A DNA stretch of 64,000 nucleotides. Source: Tieghemostelium lacteum (Eukaryota > Evosea > Eumycetozoa > Dictyosteliales > Raperosteliaceae). The DNA lies in NCBI GenBank assembly GCA_001606155.1, contig LODT01000028.1, positions 906,735-970,734 of the forward strand. Reading direction: 5' to 3'. The position numbers were made by a program, and so were the translations under genes. Positions within the stretch are counted from its first letter, which is position 1. Every line of letters starts with the position of its first letter. The notes under the pieces were generated by a model that was given only the letters and a program-made list of their open reading frames with translations, had not been told where the DNA came from and made no database searches. Of this stretch, positions 37,205-48,111 are shown piece after piece.

Positions 37205-37368
37205 TAAGACTCACTAAAGTTTATATAATTATACAACAAGTTTTATATTTCTTTTTTATTTTTAAAGGGGGAGAGGGGGGTTTTGTAGTGGTGTATTTCG
37301 AAACACAATGTCAACACCATCAAAATATTTTTTAATATGTAATGCGCTTTAGATAGGATAGAGGGTAT

Positions 37369-38037
37369 TTAATATAGATTAGAAGGAATCTTTTTCTCCC
37401 AAATAGTTAGTTTTTGGAAATTTGGATCAACAGTTAGACCTGAATATATAGAATCACCTTTATATCGATAGTTATTATAGGAGACTGTGGAAATGGGTTG
37501 AAAACCTAAATGATCGCAAAGGTTTTCTGCTGGTTTAGATGAGGTTTCGCATACCTGATATTGGAAGTTTTGAGATCTTGCGTGATCATAAGATACATTC
37601 CAAAGATCTTTAATAACACCTTTACCACGAGCAGATGGAACTACACATGTGAAATAGAGTGAATGTAAAACCTCTCCAAAATTGATTTTCTTTGGATGTG
37701 CATCTTTGTAACGGTGGTGCAGTTCGTGGAATATGGATTTAACAGGGTTCCATTTCTGATCGATATCATAGTAGCTTTGAGGTTCCTTTTCTTTCCAATC
37801 CTCATTCAATATACATCCAATAACTTCATTACTGTTCTTGTCAATGGCAACCAATGACAAATCCTTGTGAGATGCTCTCTCAACAAATACACCTGCCATC
37901 TTTTGCCAATCTTGTTCATTGAGTTTCAGTGTTTTTGTAAATGGGTCTGTACTGACACTGAAACTCTTACTGATACTTTCAATTACTTTTGGTACCAAAT
38001 TTGGAGTTAATGTTTTAATTATAATATTACTTGACAT
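37369..38037 (-). CDS. GNAT-family N-acetyltransferase
   Basis: A single-exon protein of 222 residues. Beta strands around SLVAIDKNSNEVIGCILNEDW and LHSLYFTCVVPSARGKGVIKDLWNVSYDHA provide the GNAT core. The acetyl-CoA loop reads ARGKGV (the R/QxxGxG/A motif). A C-terminal FQYQVCETSSKPAENLCDHLGFQ segment matches the family's 'Nx(A)xxLYxxxGF' motif. No localisation signal is seen. The substrate (amine, aminoglycoside or protein) cannot be predicted. It is probably one of the many small cytosolic GNATs of amoebae. Confidence 0.8.
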   Translation of the reverse strand: MSSNIIIKTLTPNLVPKVIESISKSFSVSTDPFTKTLKLNEQDWQKMAGVFVERASHKDLSLVAIDKNSNEVIGCILNEDWKEKEPQSYYDIDQKWNPVKSIFHELHHRYKDAHPKKINFGEVLHSLYFTCVVPSARGKGVIKDLWNVSYDHARSQNFQYQVCETSSKPAENLCDHLGFQPISTVSYNNYRYKGDSIYSGLTVDPNFQKLTIWEKKIPSNLY

Positions 38038-38200
38038 CTTTACACCCGAAATTAGTTTCTGAATTATAATATCTAAAAAAAAAAAAATTTAATTTTATTT
38101 TATTTTTATTTTTATTTTTATGAAATCCTTAAAATTCAAATAAAAATCTAATCGATTATTTATAATTATAAAAAGAAAAGTGTTTCGTAACTATGACTTT

Positions 38201-39895
38201 TTATTCATAGTAGTAGTATTCAATTAGGTGTTGGTCTAGTGTAGATTTAAAATGTAGTAACCAAGTGTTAGTAAATACTTGTAGTTTTCGAATAGAGGCA
38301 TTAGAATGGATAGCATCTTGAAAGGATTTAACAAGAGGTTCTATAACAGAACGAGAATATAGAGCGGAGTCAGGAGGTGAGGAAACTGTGAGATGTGTCA
38401 ATGTATTATTACTCTTTATAATATCAATGATATATTGAGTATACTGTACGACATTTAAAGGAGGTGTAAATGTCCCAATTGAAATTTCAAGTTCTCTAGT
38501 GACACTGTTCACTTTTATGCATTCACTTAGTTGTGCCATATCGACATGGTGTGGTAAATGTACTTTATAGAAATCTATAGTCACCTGATGATTAAAAACC
38601 GCTAGAAAATCTTTTTGTCTCCAGTTTCTAATGAATACATGTTTTAAAAAGCTATTAGATAGCAAGGCATCCACCATGAACTTTCTAGGAAATTCTAAAA
38701 AATATATATAAACTTCCACCCTTTTCAAGTGTGGTGAATTTAGTTTCACCATTTCCTCAGCCCATTGTGCATTGGATTGAGTTACATTTTCAATGTGTAT
38801 AGTGTGCATCTTGTATACCACATTCTTGTAAAATGTATAATCATCTTCAGTTGCCTCTAACATGTACCCCATCTTTCTAATTTCACTCTTACATTTACTT
38901 GAAAATAATTTTACAAAACCTTCATAGGATACATCAATTACCTTTAAAGAGTTATTATAAATCTCTAGAGAACCTGGTGTGTATTGATTCTCAACTAGAG
39001 GTACAAAACTCAAGTACAGTTCCTGCATTGTACTATTACGATTAAGAAAGTTTACTATATATTGAATATCAACATCAAAACTTGCAGTAATCACATTGAG
39101 AATCTCTAAATTCTTGTTGATTTCCAAAGTTCCAAAAAAATCTTTAAATTTGTTTATAGTTGTTATATACGTGACAAATACCACCAATTTTTTCAGTGTG
39201 GGTATATTCATTAATATAGATATTAGAGCCTTTTCTCCAACTTCATCCATCTCGATTTCCATAACCTCTAAAACCTTGAAATTCCTAGACAAAATAGGTG
39301 GTATGGATTCTGAAATGGTTGAGCATTTAAAATAGAAATCAGTGATATCAGGAACCTTTTTAAATATAGATTCCTCACATTGTTCTAGAGGTATATGACT
39401 ACTAGTTTCAAATAGCAGTGAAAAGTCTCTAACTGATTTCAGTTGGTCCAAAGTACAATAACCAAAGAACTCTTGGGCCAATAACAATGATTTACTGAGT
39501 AATATCAATCTTTCTATACTACTACTCATAGTATTAACCACAACTGCAGAAACCGTATACCCATTTAAAGAGTCTAAATTCAATTGTAGCTTTCTGAAAA
39601 TACCCTTTACCTGGTACAATTGATGATATTGAAATTTCAATGGAAGGTTTCTGCACAATTTGAAATCTATTGGAGATATTCCCCATTTCTTCAATACCCT
39701 ATAATGACTTAATTGCATCATTATCTCTTTGGTTTGTGGTAATACACACTTTAGTTTAGGTACTACTGAATCTTTAAATTCTTTTGATACTAATCTCAAT
39801 TGACCTATATAAAATATCACATTTCTATAGTAACTTTTTTTTTCTAATGTTACATTATTGATTATATAAATAAATATATGATTTGGAAAGAACAT
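38201..39895 (-). CDS. F-box/leucine-rich dictyostelid-family protein
   Basis: The protein has about 564 residues from the ATG at 39895, which gives MFFPNHIFIYIINNV. This and IGQLRLVSKEFKDSVVPKL look like a degenerate F-box (LP-hxhh-xLRLVxKxF). The body has repeating hydrophobic strands and helices like LRRs (LKSVRDFSLLF, NFKVLEVMEIEMDEVGEKALISILMNIPTLKKLVVFV, NSTMQELYLSFVPL). It may be the substrate-binding arm of an SCF ubiquitin ligase. Such genes are expanded in dictyostelids. A further nine codons (MKGFFFYYS) precede in frame. No introns are needed. Confidence 0.6.
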   Translation of the reverse strand: MFFPNHIFIYIINNVTLEKKSYYRNVIFYIGQLRLVSKEFKDSVVPKLKCVLPQTKEIMMQLSHYRVLKKWGISPIDFKLCRNLPLKFQYHQLYQVKGIFRKLQLNLDSLNGYTVSAVVVNTMSSSIERLILLSKSLLLAQEFFGYCTLDQLKSVRDFSLLFETSSHIPLEQCEESIFKKVPDITDFYFKCSTISESIPPILSRNFKVLEVMEIEMDEVGEKALISILMNIPTLKKLVVFVTYITTINKFKDFFGTLEINKNLEILNVITASFDVDIQYIVNFLNRNSTMQELYLSFVPLVENQYTPGSLEIYNNSLKVIDVSYEGFVKLFSSKCKSEIRKMGYMLEATEDDYTFYKNVVYKMHTIHIENVTQSNAQWAEEMVKLNSPHLKRVEVYIYFLEFPRKFMVDALLSNSFLKHVFIRNWRQKDFLAVFNHQVTIDFYKVHLPHHVDMAQLSECIKVNSVTRELEISIGTFTPPLNVVQYTQYIIDIIKSNNTLTHLTVSSPPDSALYSRSVIEPLVKSFQDAIHSNASIRKLQVFTNTWLLHFKSTLDQHLIEYYYYE

Positions 39896-40084
39896 TGAAT
39901 AATAAAAAAAAAACCCTTTCAAAGAAATAAATACTAATCTAACATTATTTTTATAAATTTTATTTATTTAACGTAAAGTATACATTTATGTATTTATTTT
40001 TATAAAAGACAAGTTTTAATCTTAAAGAATCAGGTTTAAAAAAATCTAGATATTTTTGTCTATACTGATTTTTAGCATTTTCAT

Positions 40085-41656
40085 ATGAATTTTTTTTATT
40101 ATGATCCAATGGAAAAGTGCACAAAAACACAACATATAAATCCAATAATAATTGTGTATTGTGTTGATTGTAAACAGGGTCTATGTGAGAAGTGTTTGCC
40201 TGATCATGAAGTAAATATTTAATATGAAATACAATATTGAATATCTATTTATATTAAGAATAACTAGATACATAAATTAGATGAAATCCATAGAGTTCAT
40301 CAAGTGGCACTAGAGAGTCACAGGAAAAAACTTAAAAAGAATTTAAAAAATCTACTTAAATTTAGTCAACAAAACAAAGCAGAATACAAAGAGATTGAAG
40401 ATACCTATGAAAAACAAATTGAAAAGATCACCAGTAAATTTAGAGAACTACATGATCAACTACACATCCAAGAGGTTTCACTCAAGAGAGAATTGAAATC
40501 CTACTATGAAGAGAATACTGAAACTTATGTAACTTCTCTATCAGCTATTGATATGGAAATAAAAGAAGTACAAGACGCTAAGAAACACTATAAGAAACTT
40601 ATTAAAGAAAATAATAACACTATAAATAATATTAATAATAATAATAATAATGAGGAAATTGAAATAGATCCTCATATATTTGAAAATTTGGATTTGGTTG
40701 AAAATTACGTTAAGAGAGATGGTATTAGAAAATCAATTTATTATCACAAGTATGAAGCTAAGACACCAGAAGTAGACTATTCTATGATAGGGTTAGTTAA
40801 TAAGAGTTATTATCAACAGTATCTTTATAAACTACATAATGAAATAAAAGAAATGGTTAGAATAAATTTGGAAACTTCAAAGAAAGATGTGTTTGTATTC
40901 ACTGAAAGACATTTTAAAGAAAACTCATACTTTATACACCACACCACTGCTGGAAACTATTTTTATTGTTTTTACAATAACTCAAGATACAGAAGAACAC
41001 AAATAGAACCTTTCGAATCACATCCATGGAAAATGGTAGTATTTCACCAGAGAGACTATCTTTTGGTATCAATTGTTTTTGATAATAGAAAAACCATCTA
41101 TTTCCTAGGATCCTATAGAGAAGGTGATAGAAATTTCTATGATCTATTATCAATAAATATCAACGATACAACAGATACTAAAATGGTATGGTCTGGAAGT
41201 AATTTGACTCTGAATACAAAATACAATTTTAAACTGGTAATCGATATTAAAGGTGAGAATATATATGTATTGGGTTTTGATGTACAATTGTTGTACACTA
41301 TCTACCACATTCCACTAGGCAATCTAAATGGGATATTGGAATGTTATAAAATTAAATCAAATGTGACTGTTGACTGCTTTGATGGTGTTGATAAAATATA
41401 CATTTTATCTAATCGTCCTGAATTGTCATTTATCAGCTATTCCATTTCAGAGAGAAAACTTGCAAATCTTCCACCACCAAACATTGATCCAAAGCATTAT
41501 AGAATGGAATTTAAATTCCTTTATGACAACTATTCCAGTTTAGTTATGCACTATGTCAGTAAAAATAGTAACCCAGAATTCAACTATCTACACAAATATA
41601 ACATCAATCAAAAAAGTTGGGCCAAAAGTTTAATAATAGATAATCAAATAAATTAA
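40085..41656 (+). CDS. B-box zinc-finger, coiled-coil protein (dictyostelid family)
   Basis: Exon 1 is 40085-40210 and exon 2 is 40268-41656, with a 57-bp intron (GTAAAT...CTAG), giving 504 residues. Exon 1 carries a B-box: KCTKTQH, CVDCKQGLCEKCLPDHE, then HKLDEIHRVHQ after the junction, with alternating Cys/His ligands. A coiled coil (about residues 60-175) follows. A beta-rich C-terminal domain with repeated blades (HPWKMVVFHQRDYLLVSIV, KTIYFLGSYREGDRNFYDL, YKFxLVIDIKGENIYVLGF) may form a propeller. It resembles TRIM-like proteins without a RING. Starting at the second ATG (40109) would remove eight residues. Its last 17 codons are duplicated at 43351. Confidence 0.72.
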
Positions 41657-41665
41657 ATTTATAGT
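41606..41665 (+). repeat. 60-bp direct repeat, copy A (3' end of the B-box gene)
   Basis: This segment covers the last 17 codons and stop of the B-box gene plus nine bases. It recurs at 43351-43410 with a single difference (59/60). The shared module of the CRN-like copy 2 begins at the next base, 41666. Confidence 0.95.
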
Positions 41666-43350
41666 ATTCATTGTACTCAACCAAACAATGACATAAAAAT
41701 AATTTATTTTGATTTCTGAGAATCAAAGTTTTCATTCTTAACATATCTTCAATATTTTCATTAACTCATTTACAATCGAATATTAAATAGCACTAAAATT
41801 CATTAATTTTCTTTCAAAATAATTTAAAATCTGAATTTATCAATTTCCAACTCAATTTTATTGATGTTTTTAATATAAAAAAGAGGCACTATAATTTAAA
41901 TGAATGAGTGCCATATCTTTGTATATAGGAGTTCTCTACAAATAAAATATTGTATTGGGGTTATGGTACCACTACAAGCATTAAAACTATTATAAATTCA
42001 ACACAGCACCTAATAATTTCAATTGAAAGGTTTACAACAGGTTTGTTTTGTGTTGGGACTGGTTCAATGAAAATAGATTATTTTAATTTATTTATTTTTA
42101 TTTTTTTTGGGTTGAATTACTTTTTTTCAATTATAGTAATTTTCAAAAATGAGTACAGATAATCAACAAACAGAAACTACAACACACAGTTCGAGTAGTA
42201 ACATACAACCACAAACACACAATATTTTTACACTTACAGAAAATACAACTACCCAACAAATAATAGATCAAATACCAAATATTCCCAAAATAGATATTAG
42301 TATTATTGAAAAAAATAATATCAATGGTAGTACCCTCCTTGATCCTAGGGTCACAATGGAGCTTCTTACTGGTTCTCTTAAAATCTCTTTAACAACAGCT
42401 CTCGGCTTAGATAACCTTCGTACAACAGGTATGTAAATAACTCCTATCACTATTCACTAATTGAGGCACCTTCTGTAAATTGATACTAACATATATTGTA
42501 CATAAACCTTTTATGAATGCCATTAATACATTAAAAGGAACACGTATGTACTAAACACCAATTAAAACACCTTTTGTTCATTTATACTAATATATTTTAT
42601 TACATAAACTTCTATACAATTTTTATAACTACCCCACAATAGCCATAGATAGGCTTAGCAAAATATCAACAGAGGAATTAGAAAAAGAATTACTGAGTAG
42701 AAAGAGAAAATTTTCTGTTCTAGAGGAAGATGAAATCTCTAATGTCCAAAATGCCGGAGAGGAGAATCTCCTTTCTGGCACTCATTTTCTATCATCAAAA
42801 TTCTCCTCCATGCACATCCAAACATCCGTGCAACAATAACAATTGCATTTCATGTAACCCCATTTATTTCTTTCCTCCAATCTCACCTATCAATGAACCA
42901 CAACAAAAAGATGAGGAAAAAATTCAACAACAAAATGAACTAATTAATCTCATACATGAATATAAAAATACTCACCAACTTAATAAACGCAGAGAACTCA
43001 AGCTTCAGATGGAAAACATCTTATCTCAAATAGAATCTGGCCCTATGCCAATGGGATGCTCTATATGTCAAGATTGTACTCAAACAAAACCTCCAAATGT
43101 GGAAATTGTAAGCATAGTATTGCGAATCACAATAGTTTGGACCAACCTTCTCCTATATAATTTTTTTATTAATATTAATAACTAAATAAATAAAAGAACT
43201 AATAAATTGAAAGAATTATAGAAGTTATTATAGTTAGGAATTTTTTGAACTATTAATAATAATAAATAAAAAGTTGATTGATATTATATTTGTGTAGATA
43301 GTTGAATTCTGGGTTACTATTTTTACTGACATAGTGCATAACTAAAATGG
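41666..43350 (+). pseudogene. CRN-like header element, copy 2, between 60-bp direct repeats
   Basis: The first 860 bases match copy 1 from 30206: leader, a header exon (42149-42428, about 93 residues starting MSTDNQQTETTTH, with a SAM-like IIEKNNINGSTLLD stretch) and the GTATGT donor. After an enlarged intron the sequence departs from copy 1. It carries a different tail (42640-43185) with basic KELLSRKRK, Gln/Asn-rich and Cys-rich blocks (CNNNNCISC and GCSICQDC). No NTPase or known toxin domain is seen. The header exon looks whole. The tail does not read as a single gene and is probably broken once or twice or lacks an unrecognised intron. The high similarity of the flanking repeats suggests that the arrangement is young. 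Confidence 0.55.
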
Positions 43351-43410
43351 AATCAAAAAAGTTGGGCCAAAAGTTTAATAACAGATAATCAAATAAATTA
43401 AATTTATAGT
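43351..43410 (+). repeat. 60-bp direct repeat, copy B
   Basis: A near-perfect second copy of 41606-41665 at the far side of the CRN-like segment. It is separated from the B-box gene by about 1.7 kb and is not expected to be coding here. Confidence 0.95.
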
Positions 43411-43738
43411 TGCTTTATTTGACTATATATTTTACATTTTTAGTTTTGAGTATTTACAATTAAATAGATTTCTACTTATTTTATTTATCTAAAAAATATA
43501 AATAATTTATTTTTAATATTTAAAATGAATTAAATAAATAGTCAATTTTACCCCCAATTTAGAATTTACTCTAAAAAATTATTTAACTTTATATAGTTTA
43601 ATAAATTTATAAATAAATATATGGAGAAAGAAGTTAAATGTATTGGTACGCACTATTCTATTGTTTGAGAAATCTAAAAAAAAAATATGTGAAATAGAGT
43701 AGGTTTAATTATTTTTAATTTGGTAATCTAAATTTTAT
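43411..43738. other. Intergenic, 3' of the CRN-like insert
   Basis: Extremely AT-rich (many ATTTA and TAAATA words), which is probably the original 3' flank of the B-box gene. Nothing else is visible. Confidence 0.45.
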
Positions 43739-44269
43739 TTATTCACTTTTTACTACTTTTTTAACTTTTTTTTCTTTCTTTTCTTTAATTTTTGAATTCT
43801 TGGGATCTTTCTTTTCCTTTGGTGCCTTTTTTTCTTTTTTGGGTAATGCATGAACTTTACCATCAACAATGGAAAAGAATTTATTCTGTTCTTTTATCTA
43901 TTGTATTTTAATAAATAAAAATTAGACTATTTAATTTAAAATTGATAAAAATTGAAAACAACATACAGTAATATCAAATACTTGTGATAGGTCTTTTTCA
44001 ATATCATTTAAAAGTGTGGTTAAAACTTGTTTTTTCAAATCTTCAATTGGCACAGGTTGACCACCTGGAGACTTCTTTAGTTGTTTCTTTATTGTTTTTT
44101 TCCATTTAATAAAATCATACTTTACTTGTTTCTTTTGAAGTTTAGCAAATTTCTTTTCTTGTTTTTTTAAGAATTTGTCTTTTTTAGCTTGTTGAATTTC
44201 AAATTCATCAACACTCTTTTTTAAATTGTCAGGTGTTGTATTCCCACTATCTTTTTCTATATAATCCAT
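43739..44269 (-). CDS. LYAR-like nucleolar protein, C-terminal domain type
   Basis: Exon 1 is 44269-43967 and exon 2 is 43897-43739, with a 69-bp intron (GTATGT...ACAATAG), giving 153 residues. The conserved part is FIKWKKTIKKQLKKSPGGQPVPIEDLKKQVLTTLL. Across the junction comes DITIKEQNKFFSIVDGKVHALP, resembling the winged-helix-like C-terminal domain of cell growth-regulating nucleolar protein LYAR. A Lys-rich tail (KKEKKAPKEKKD...) fits a nucleolar, RNA-binding protein. The LYAR zinc fingers are absent, so this is a short relative or only the C-terminal module. The assignment is by motif memory and moderately sure. Confidence 0.55.
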
Positions 44270-44723
44270 TTTTATTGATATTTTAATTTATTGAGTATTT
44301 ATCCTATTTACAAACTAATCTGTAGAACTTAAATTAATATAAAAATGAAAGTAAAAAAAAAAAAAACAAATCAAAGGAGATTTCAAAAGGACAAATTAAA
44401 ATATCAGATATTGTCATATTTAAACTTTTGTATAAAAAAATTAATATTTTATTTTAAGATTAAAATATTAAATGAAATAGTACATAAAATAATAATATAA
44501 CGATAAAAAAACAAATAAATATCTAAACCGAATCCACCTTACTCCTTGTTTTAAAATACCATGTGTGTTTAGATTCTAAAATCAAAATACTTCAAACTCA
44601 CTAAATATCACTTTAAACTAATCACCCCATTGAACACACTCCAAATCCAATATTAATCTATTTTCTATTTTTTTATTTTTTTTTTATTTTTGTTTTTGTG
44701 TTACAAATATATTTGAAGACAAT
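44270..44723. promoter_or_regulatory. Bidirectional promoter region (LYAR-like / synergin-like)
   Basis: An interval of 454 bases between divergent genes, with an A14 run near 44353 and a T-rich initiator stretch just before 44700. A patch at 44520-44650 is C-rich on the plus strand (ACCGAATCCACC, ATCACCCCATTGAAC) and may hold regulatory sites. Confidence 0.35.
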
Positions 44724-47700
44724 ATGTCATCTAATAATGAAGATCAAAACAAACTAGATAATAGCACAACAAAAGATCAGACATTTTACTTTGATGATTT
44801 AGATCCCTATTTCAGTCCCAAAAACTCATCAAATAATATCAGTCCTGTTATTACATCTAGCAATAGCAATAATACATCTATACTGAATAATGATATGTTT
44901 AGTGACACTTTTATTCAACCATCATCTCCATTTTCCTCAAATGTAGATCTCACCAATACCAATAGCAGTAATACATTTGATTTTAGTTTCCCATCTCAAC
45001 AGACAACAACTAATACCAACACCAATCTAAGTAGTGGTAGTAATGATTTTATAGACTTTGGATTTACAGGTAACACCAATGCTGTACAGACACAAACCTC
45101 ATCCAGTAAAGTAGATGATTTTGGTGATTTTGGTGAATTTAGTAATCAGTCATCTACTAATAAGGTTGATGATTTCGGTGACTTTGGTGAGTTTACTAAA
45201 TCATCTGAACCAATAGACCAACAACCATTAAAAGAGACAAATACTGAACCACAACTATCTAATAATAATACTTTTGATGATTTTGGAGAGTTTGAAAATC
45301 ATACAGTCACTCCAGTTCAACCAATAGTACAAGAAAATACCTCATTGAATAATAACGATGATACTTTTGGTAATTTTGAAAATACTAGTAATACAATTAA
45401 TAATAATGTTGGTTTCGAAGATTTTGGTAGTTTTGGTGATAACAACATTAATAATAGTATAGAAACAAGTATACCATTACAACAAAGTAACAACGATATT
45501 AAAAATGATACATTTGGTGATTTTGATAGTCATACAAGCCCTACAACTCAACCAATAACCCAAGAAACTAATGCCTTAAAGAATAATGATGATTTTGGGG
45601 ATTTTGATAGTTTTGGTGATAATAACATTATAGAAACAAATACACAAATACAACAAAATAACAGCGATATTAAAACTGATACCTTTGGTGATTTTGATTA
45701 TCATACAAGCCCTACAACTCAACCAATGGTCCAAGAAACTACATTGAAGAGTAATGACGAATTTGGAGATTTTGGTAATTTTGGTGTTAATAATAATAAT
45801 AACAGTATAGAAACAAATAAAGAAACTCAAGAAAGTAGAGATAATGATGGTTTTGATGATTTTACTGATAATACATCACCAATAATTAGTGGGACTAAAG
45901 ATGATAGTAAAGTGGGTTTTGGTGATTTTGAAAATAATAAAATAGATAGTGACTTTGGTACTTTTGAAAATGAAAAAGTTAATAATGAAACTGTGTTGGA
46001 TAAAAAGGATGAATTTAAAAACTCAACTCCAACATCTACCAAAGCAGAAGAAATATTATTTACTAGTACTGATGATGTGAAGTCATCAACACCAAACAAA
46101 AATGAAACTTTTGATCAATTTGAAGGTTTTAATTTAGAGAATAAGGCAGTATCAAATGATACACCAGTACAACAAACAACAGAACAACAACCAGATTTTG
46201 ATAATTTTACATTTGAAAACAAAAATACAATAGAAATTAATAGTGGTGATAATGATCTATTTTCACCAACATCTCAACAACAGCAACAGGATATTAGAGA
46301 ATCCAATACACCTACATCATCTGTATTGGCAACTAATAACACAGAATTTTCAGAACAACAAAATATTAGTGAATTTGATGATTCTAGTATTTTGACAAGT
46401 CCAACTAGTCAACTTGGAAATAATATCCCAGAGCAAAATAATCTACCGAATAATCATTCTGATACTACACATGAAGAAAAAGAAGAAGATGGTTTTGGTG
46501 ATTTCTCAAATGAAGATTATCTATCCACACCCACTGCTGGGGTTGTAAATTTAAATTCAGATGAAGAAGAACAAGATAACCAATTGTATAATAATATTAA
46601 TAGTAGTAGTAGTAGTAGTAGTAATATAAAAAGTAAACCAATTATATTTTCAGAATCACAAATGGAGTCTGAACCTGTAATATTGAATAGTAACACAACA
46701 ACTATAGTAGAAGATCAACAACAGAATAAAAATGATGAAAAAACAGAAGTGGGAAATAATAGTTTAATAACAGATATTAAAATGGATTCAGTCAATAGTG
46801 AACAATTAATATCAACACCAGTTGTACCAATTAGTAGTAGTAGTATATTACATCTTAATGAAAATTTCAAAGATTCTTTTGAAACTCCAACTTTGGATAA
46901 TCAGGATGAATTTGGTGATTTTGGTGAATTTGGAGGTGGTACTACTACTAATAATGATGAATTTGGTGGTTTTGGTGATTTTAATCAACCTCCACCTTCA
47001 CAACCAATTCAAGTAAGTAGTAATAATATAACAATATCAAGTAATCAGGAAACTGAGACAAAAGTAGATCAAGGTTTTGGTGAATTTGATGATTTTAAAG
47101 AACCAACAAATAATGGTGGTGATGATGGATTTGGTGATTTTGGTGATTTTAATGATACTACAAAATCAAACGATAATGATGGTTTTGGTGATTTTGGTGA
47201 TTTTAACGATAGTACTCCAATATCCAATGCTAATTTACAACTTCCGCCACCAATAATGCAACCTCCACCATTAACAGTAAATAATACAGTAACTACACCA
47301 AAACAAGTAAAAGAAAACATAGAGAGATTGTTGAGCGAAAATCAATGTTTTCATTCATCTTTGAATGATTATAAAAACTATATTCAATCTACATCTACCG
47401 ATAATAATAATAGCGAAAATGATAAAATTAAGACAATTGAAGATTTATTAAAGAATTCAGATATTGAAAAGAGTATCTATGTAAAAGCAGAACAATCATC
47501 ATTTACAGTACCACTAGCACCAATAATACTCAAAGAGACATCGATTGAGAAACAGTTTCTTCAGTCTATGAATTTCTCTGCTGAGATTTTGGCAATGATA
47601 AAGAAACATGAACATGAAAGAATCAATCAACCATTGAAACCCAATGTCATTAGCTCGACTGTTTATATACCTTCATCAATAAGTAACAAAACACCAACTT

Positions 47701-47978
47701 CCACTACACCACCAATAGTGTCCCCACCCACAACCTCAACATTAGATATTAGTTTAGATGGTATGAATGTCTCATCACCAGTTAAACAAATTAATTTAGG
47801 TAATACAGATACCTCAACTCTCTTGGGCTTGGATAGCCAACAGAAACAAAATCCATTTGATCAAGTAATGTCAAAGATTCCCGATTTATCATTCATGTTG
47901 GCAAATACCTTAAGAATACCTGTGAAACCAAATCATAGAACTCCAACAACACCATTCAGATTAGACTATTCCAAATAA
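44724..47978 (+). CDS. Aftiphilin/gamma-synergin-like clathrin adaptor accessory protein
   Basis: A 1,084-residue protein without introns. The first 850 residues are disordered, Asn/Thr/Ser-rich, and carry over twenty DDFGDFGEF-type motifs. These acidic-Phe peptides are like those that bind the ear domains of AP-1 gamma and GGA adaptors. The ordered C terminus includes VKENIERLLSENQCFHSSLNDYKNYI and SIEKQFLQSMNFSAEILAMIKKHE. Near the end, IPDLSFMLANTLRIPV resembles the 'PDxSFMLxxxL' block of aftiphilin. It probably works in clathrin/AP-1 traffic at the trans-Golgi or endosomes. The motif array supports this function more strongly than the C-terminal similarity does. Confidence 0.6.
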   Translation: MSSNNEDQNKLDNSTTKDQTFYFDDLDPYFSPKNSSNNISPVITSSNSNNTSILNNDMFSDTFIQPSSPFSSNVDLTNTNSSNTFDFSFPSQQTTTNTNTNLSSGSNDFIDFGFTGNTNAVQTQTSSSKVDDFGDFGEFSNQSSTNKVDDFGDFGEFTKSSEPIDQQPLKETNTEPQLSNNNTFDDFGEFENHTVTPVQPIVQENTSLNNNDDTFGNFENTSNTINNNVGFEDFGSFGDNNINNSIETSIPLQQSNNDIKNDTFGDFDSHTSPTTQPITQETNALKNNDDFGDFDSFGDNNIIETNTQIQQNNSDIKTDTFGDFDYHTSPTTQPMVQETTLKSNDEFGDFGNFGVNNNNNSIETNKETQESRDNDGFDDFTDNTSPIISGTKDDSKVGFGDFENNKIDSDFGTFENEKVNNETVLDKKDEFKNSTPTSTKAEEILFTSTDDVKSSTPNKNETFDQFEGFNLENKAVSNDTPVQQTTEQQPDFDNFTFENKNTIEINSGDNDLFSPTSQQQQQDIRESNTPTSSVLATNNTEFSEQQNISEFDDSSILTSPTSQLGNNIPEQNNLPNNHSDTTHEEKEEDGFGDFSNEDYLSTPTAGVVNLNSDEEEQDNQLYNNINSSSSSSSNIKSKPIIFSESQMESEPVILNSNTTTIVEDQQQNKNDEKTEVGNNSLITDIKMDSVNSEQLISTPVVPISSSSILHLNENFKDSFETPTLDNQDEFGDFGEFGGGTTTNNDEFGGFGDFNQPPPSQPIQVSSNNITISSNQETETKVDQGFGEFDDFKEPTNNGGDDGFGDFGDFNDTTKSNDNDGFGDFGDFNDSTPISNANLQLPPPIMQPPPLTVNNTVTTPKQVKENIERLLSENQCFHSSLNDYKNYIQSTSTDNNNSENDKIKTIEDLLKNSDIEKSIYVKAEQSSFTVPLAPIILKETSIEKQFLQSMNFSAEILAMIKKHEHERINQPLKPNVISSTVYIPSSISNKTPTSTTPPIVSPPTTSTLDISLDGMNVSSPVKQINLGNTDTSTLLGLDSQQKQNPFDQVMSKIPDLSFMLANTLRIPVKPNHRTPTTPFRLDYSK

Positions 47979-48111
47979 ATATAAAGTAAATAAATCAAAA
48001 ATATATTCTAAAAAAAAAATAGAGAACGAGGTGAGCCTTGCGGGTGTTTTTTGATTTTCTGCAGGTAAACAACCTTAATTAATTTATATATATGAAGCTA
48101 AAGTTAATTAA

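Noticed and set aside
39960-40145. Minus-strand 61-codon frame upstream of the B-box gene
   Set aside because: It overlaps the B-box exon 1 antisense and has only AT-rich composition.
41606-43410. The 60-bp repeats as LTRs of a retroelement
   Set aside because: The left repeat is the coding 3' end of the B-box gene, no primer-binding site or reverse transcriptase is present, and the length is too short.
48026-48061. Mini-intron or ncRNA between the synergin-like gene and rps12 (GTGAGCC...CTGCAG)
   Set aside because: Only about 35 bases between the signals, no coding frame on either side, and no stable fold was seen.
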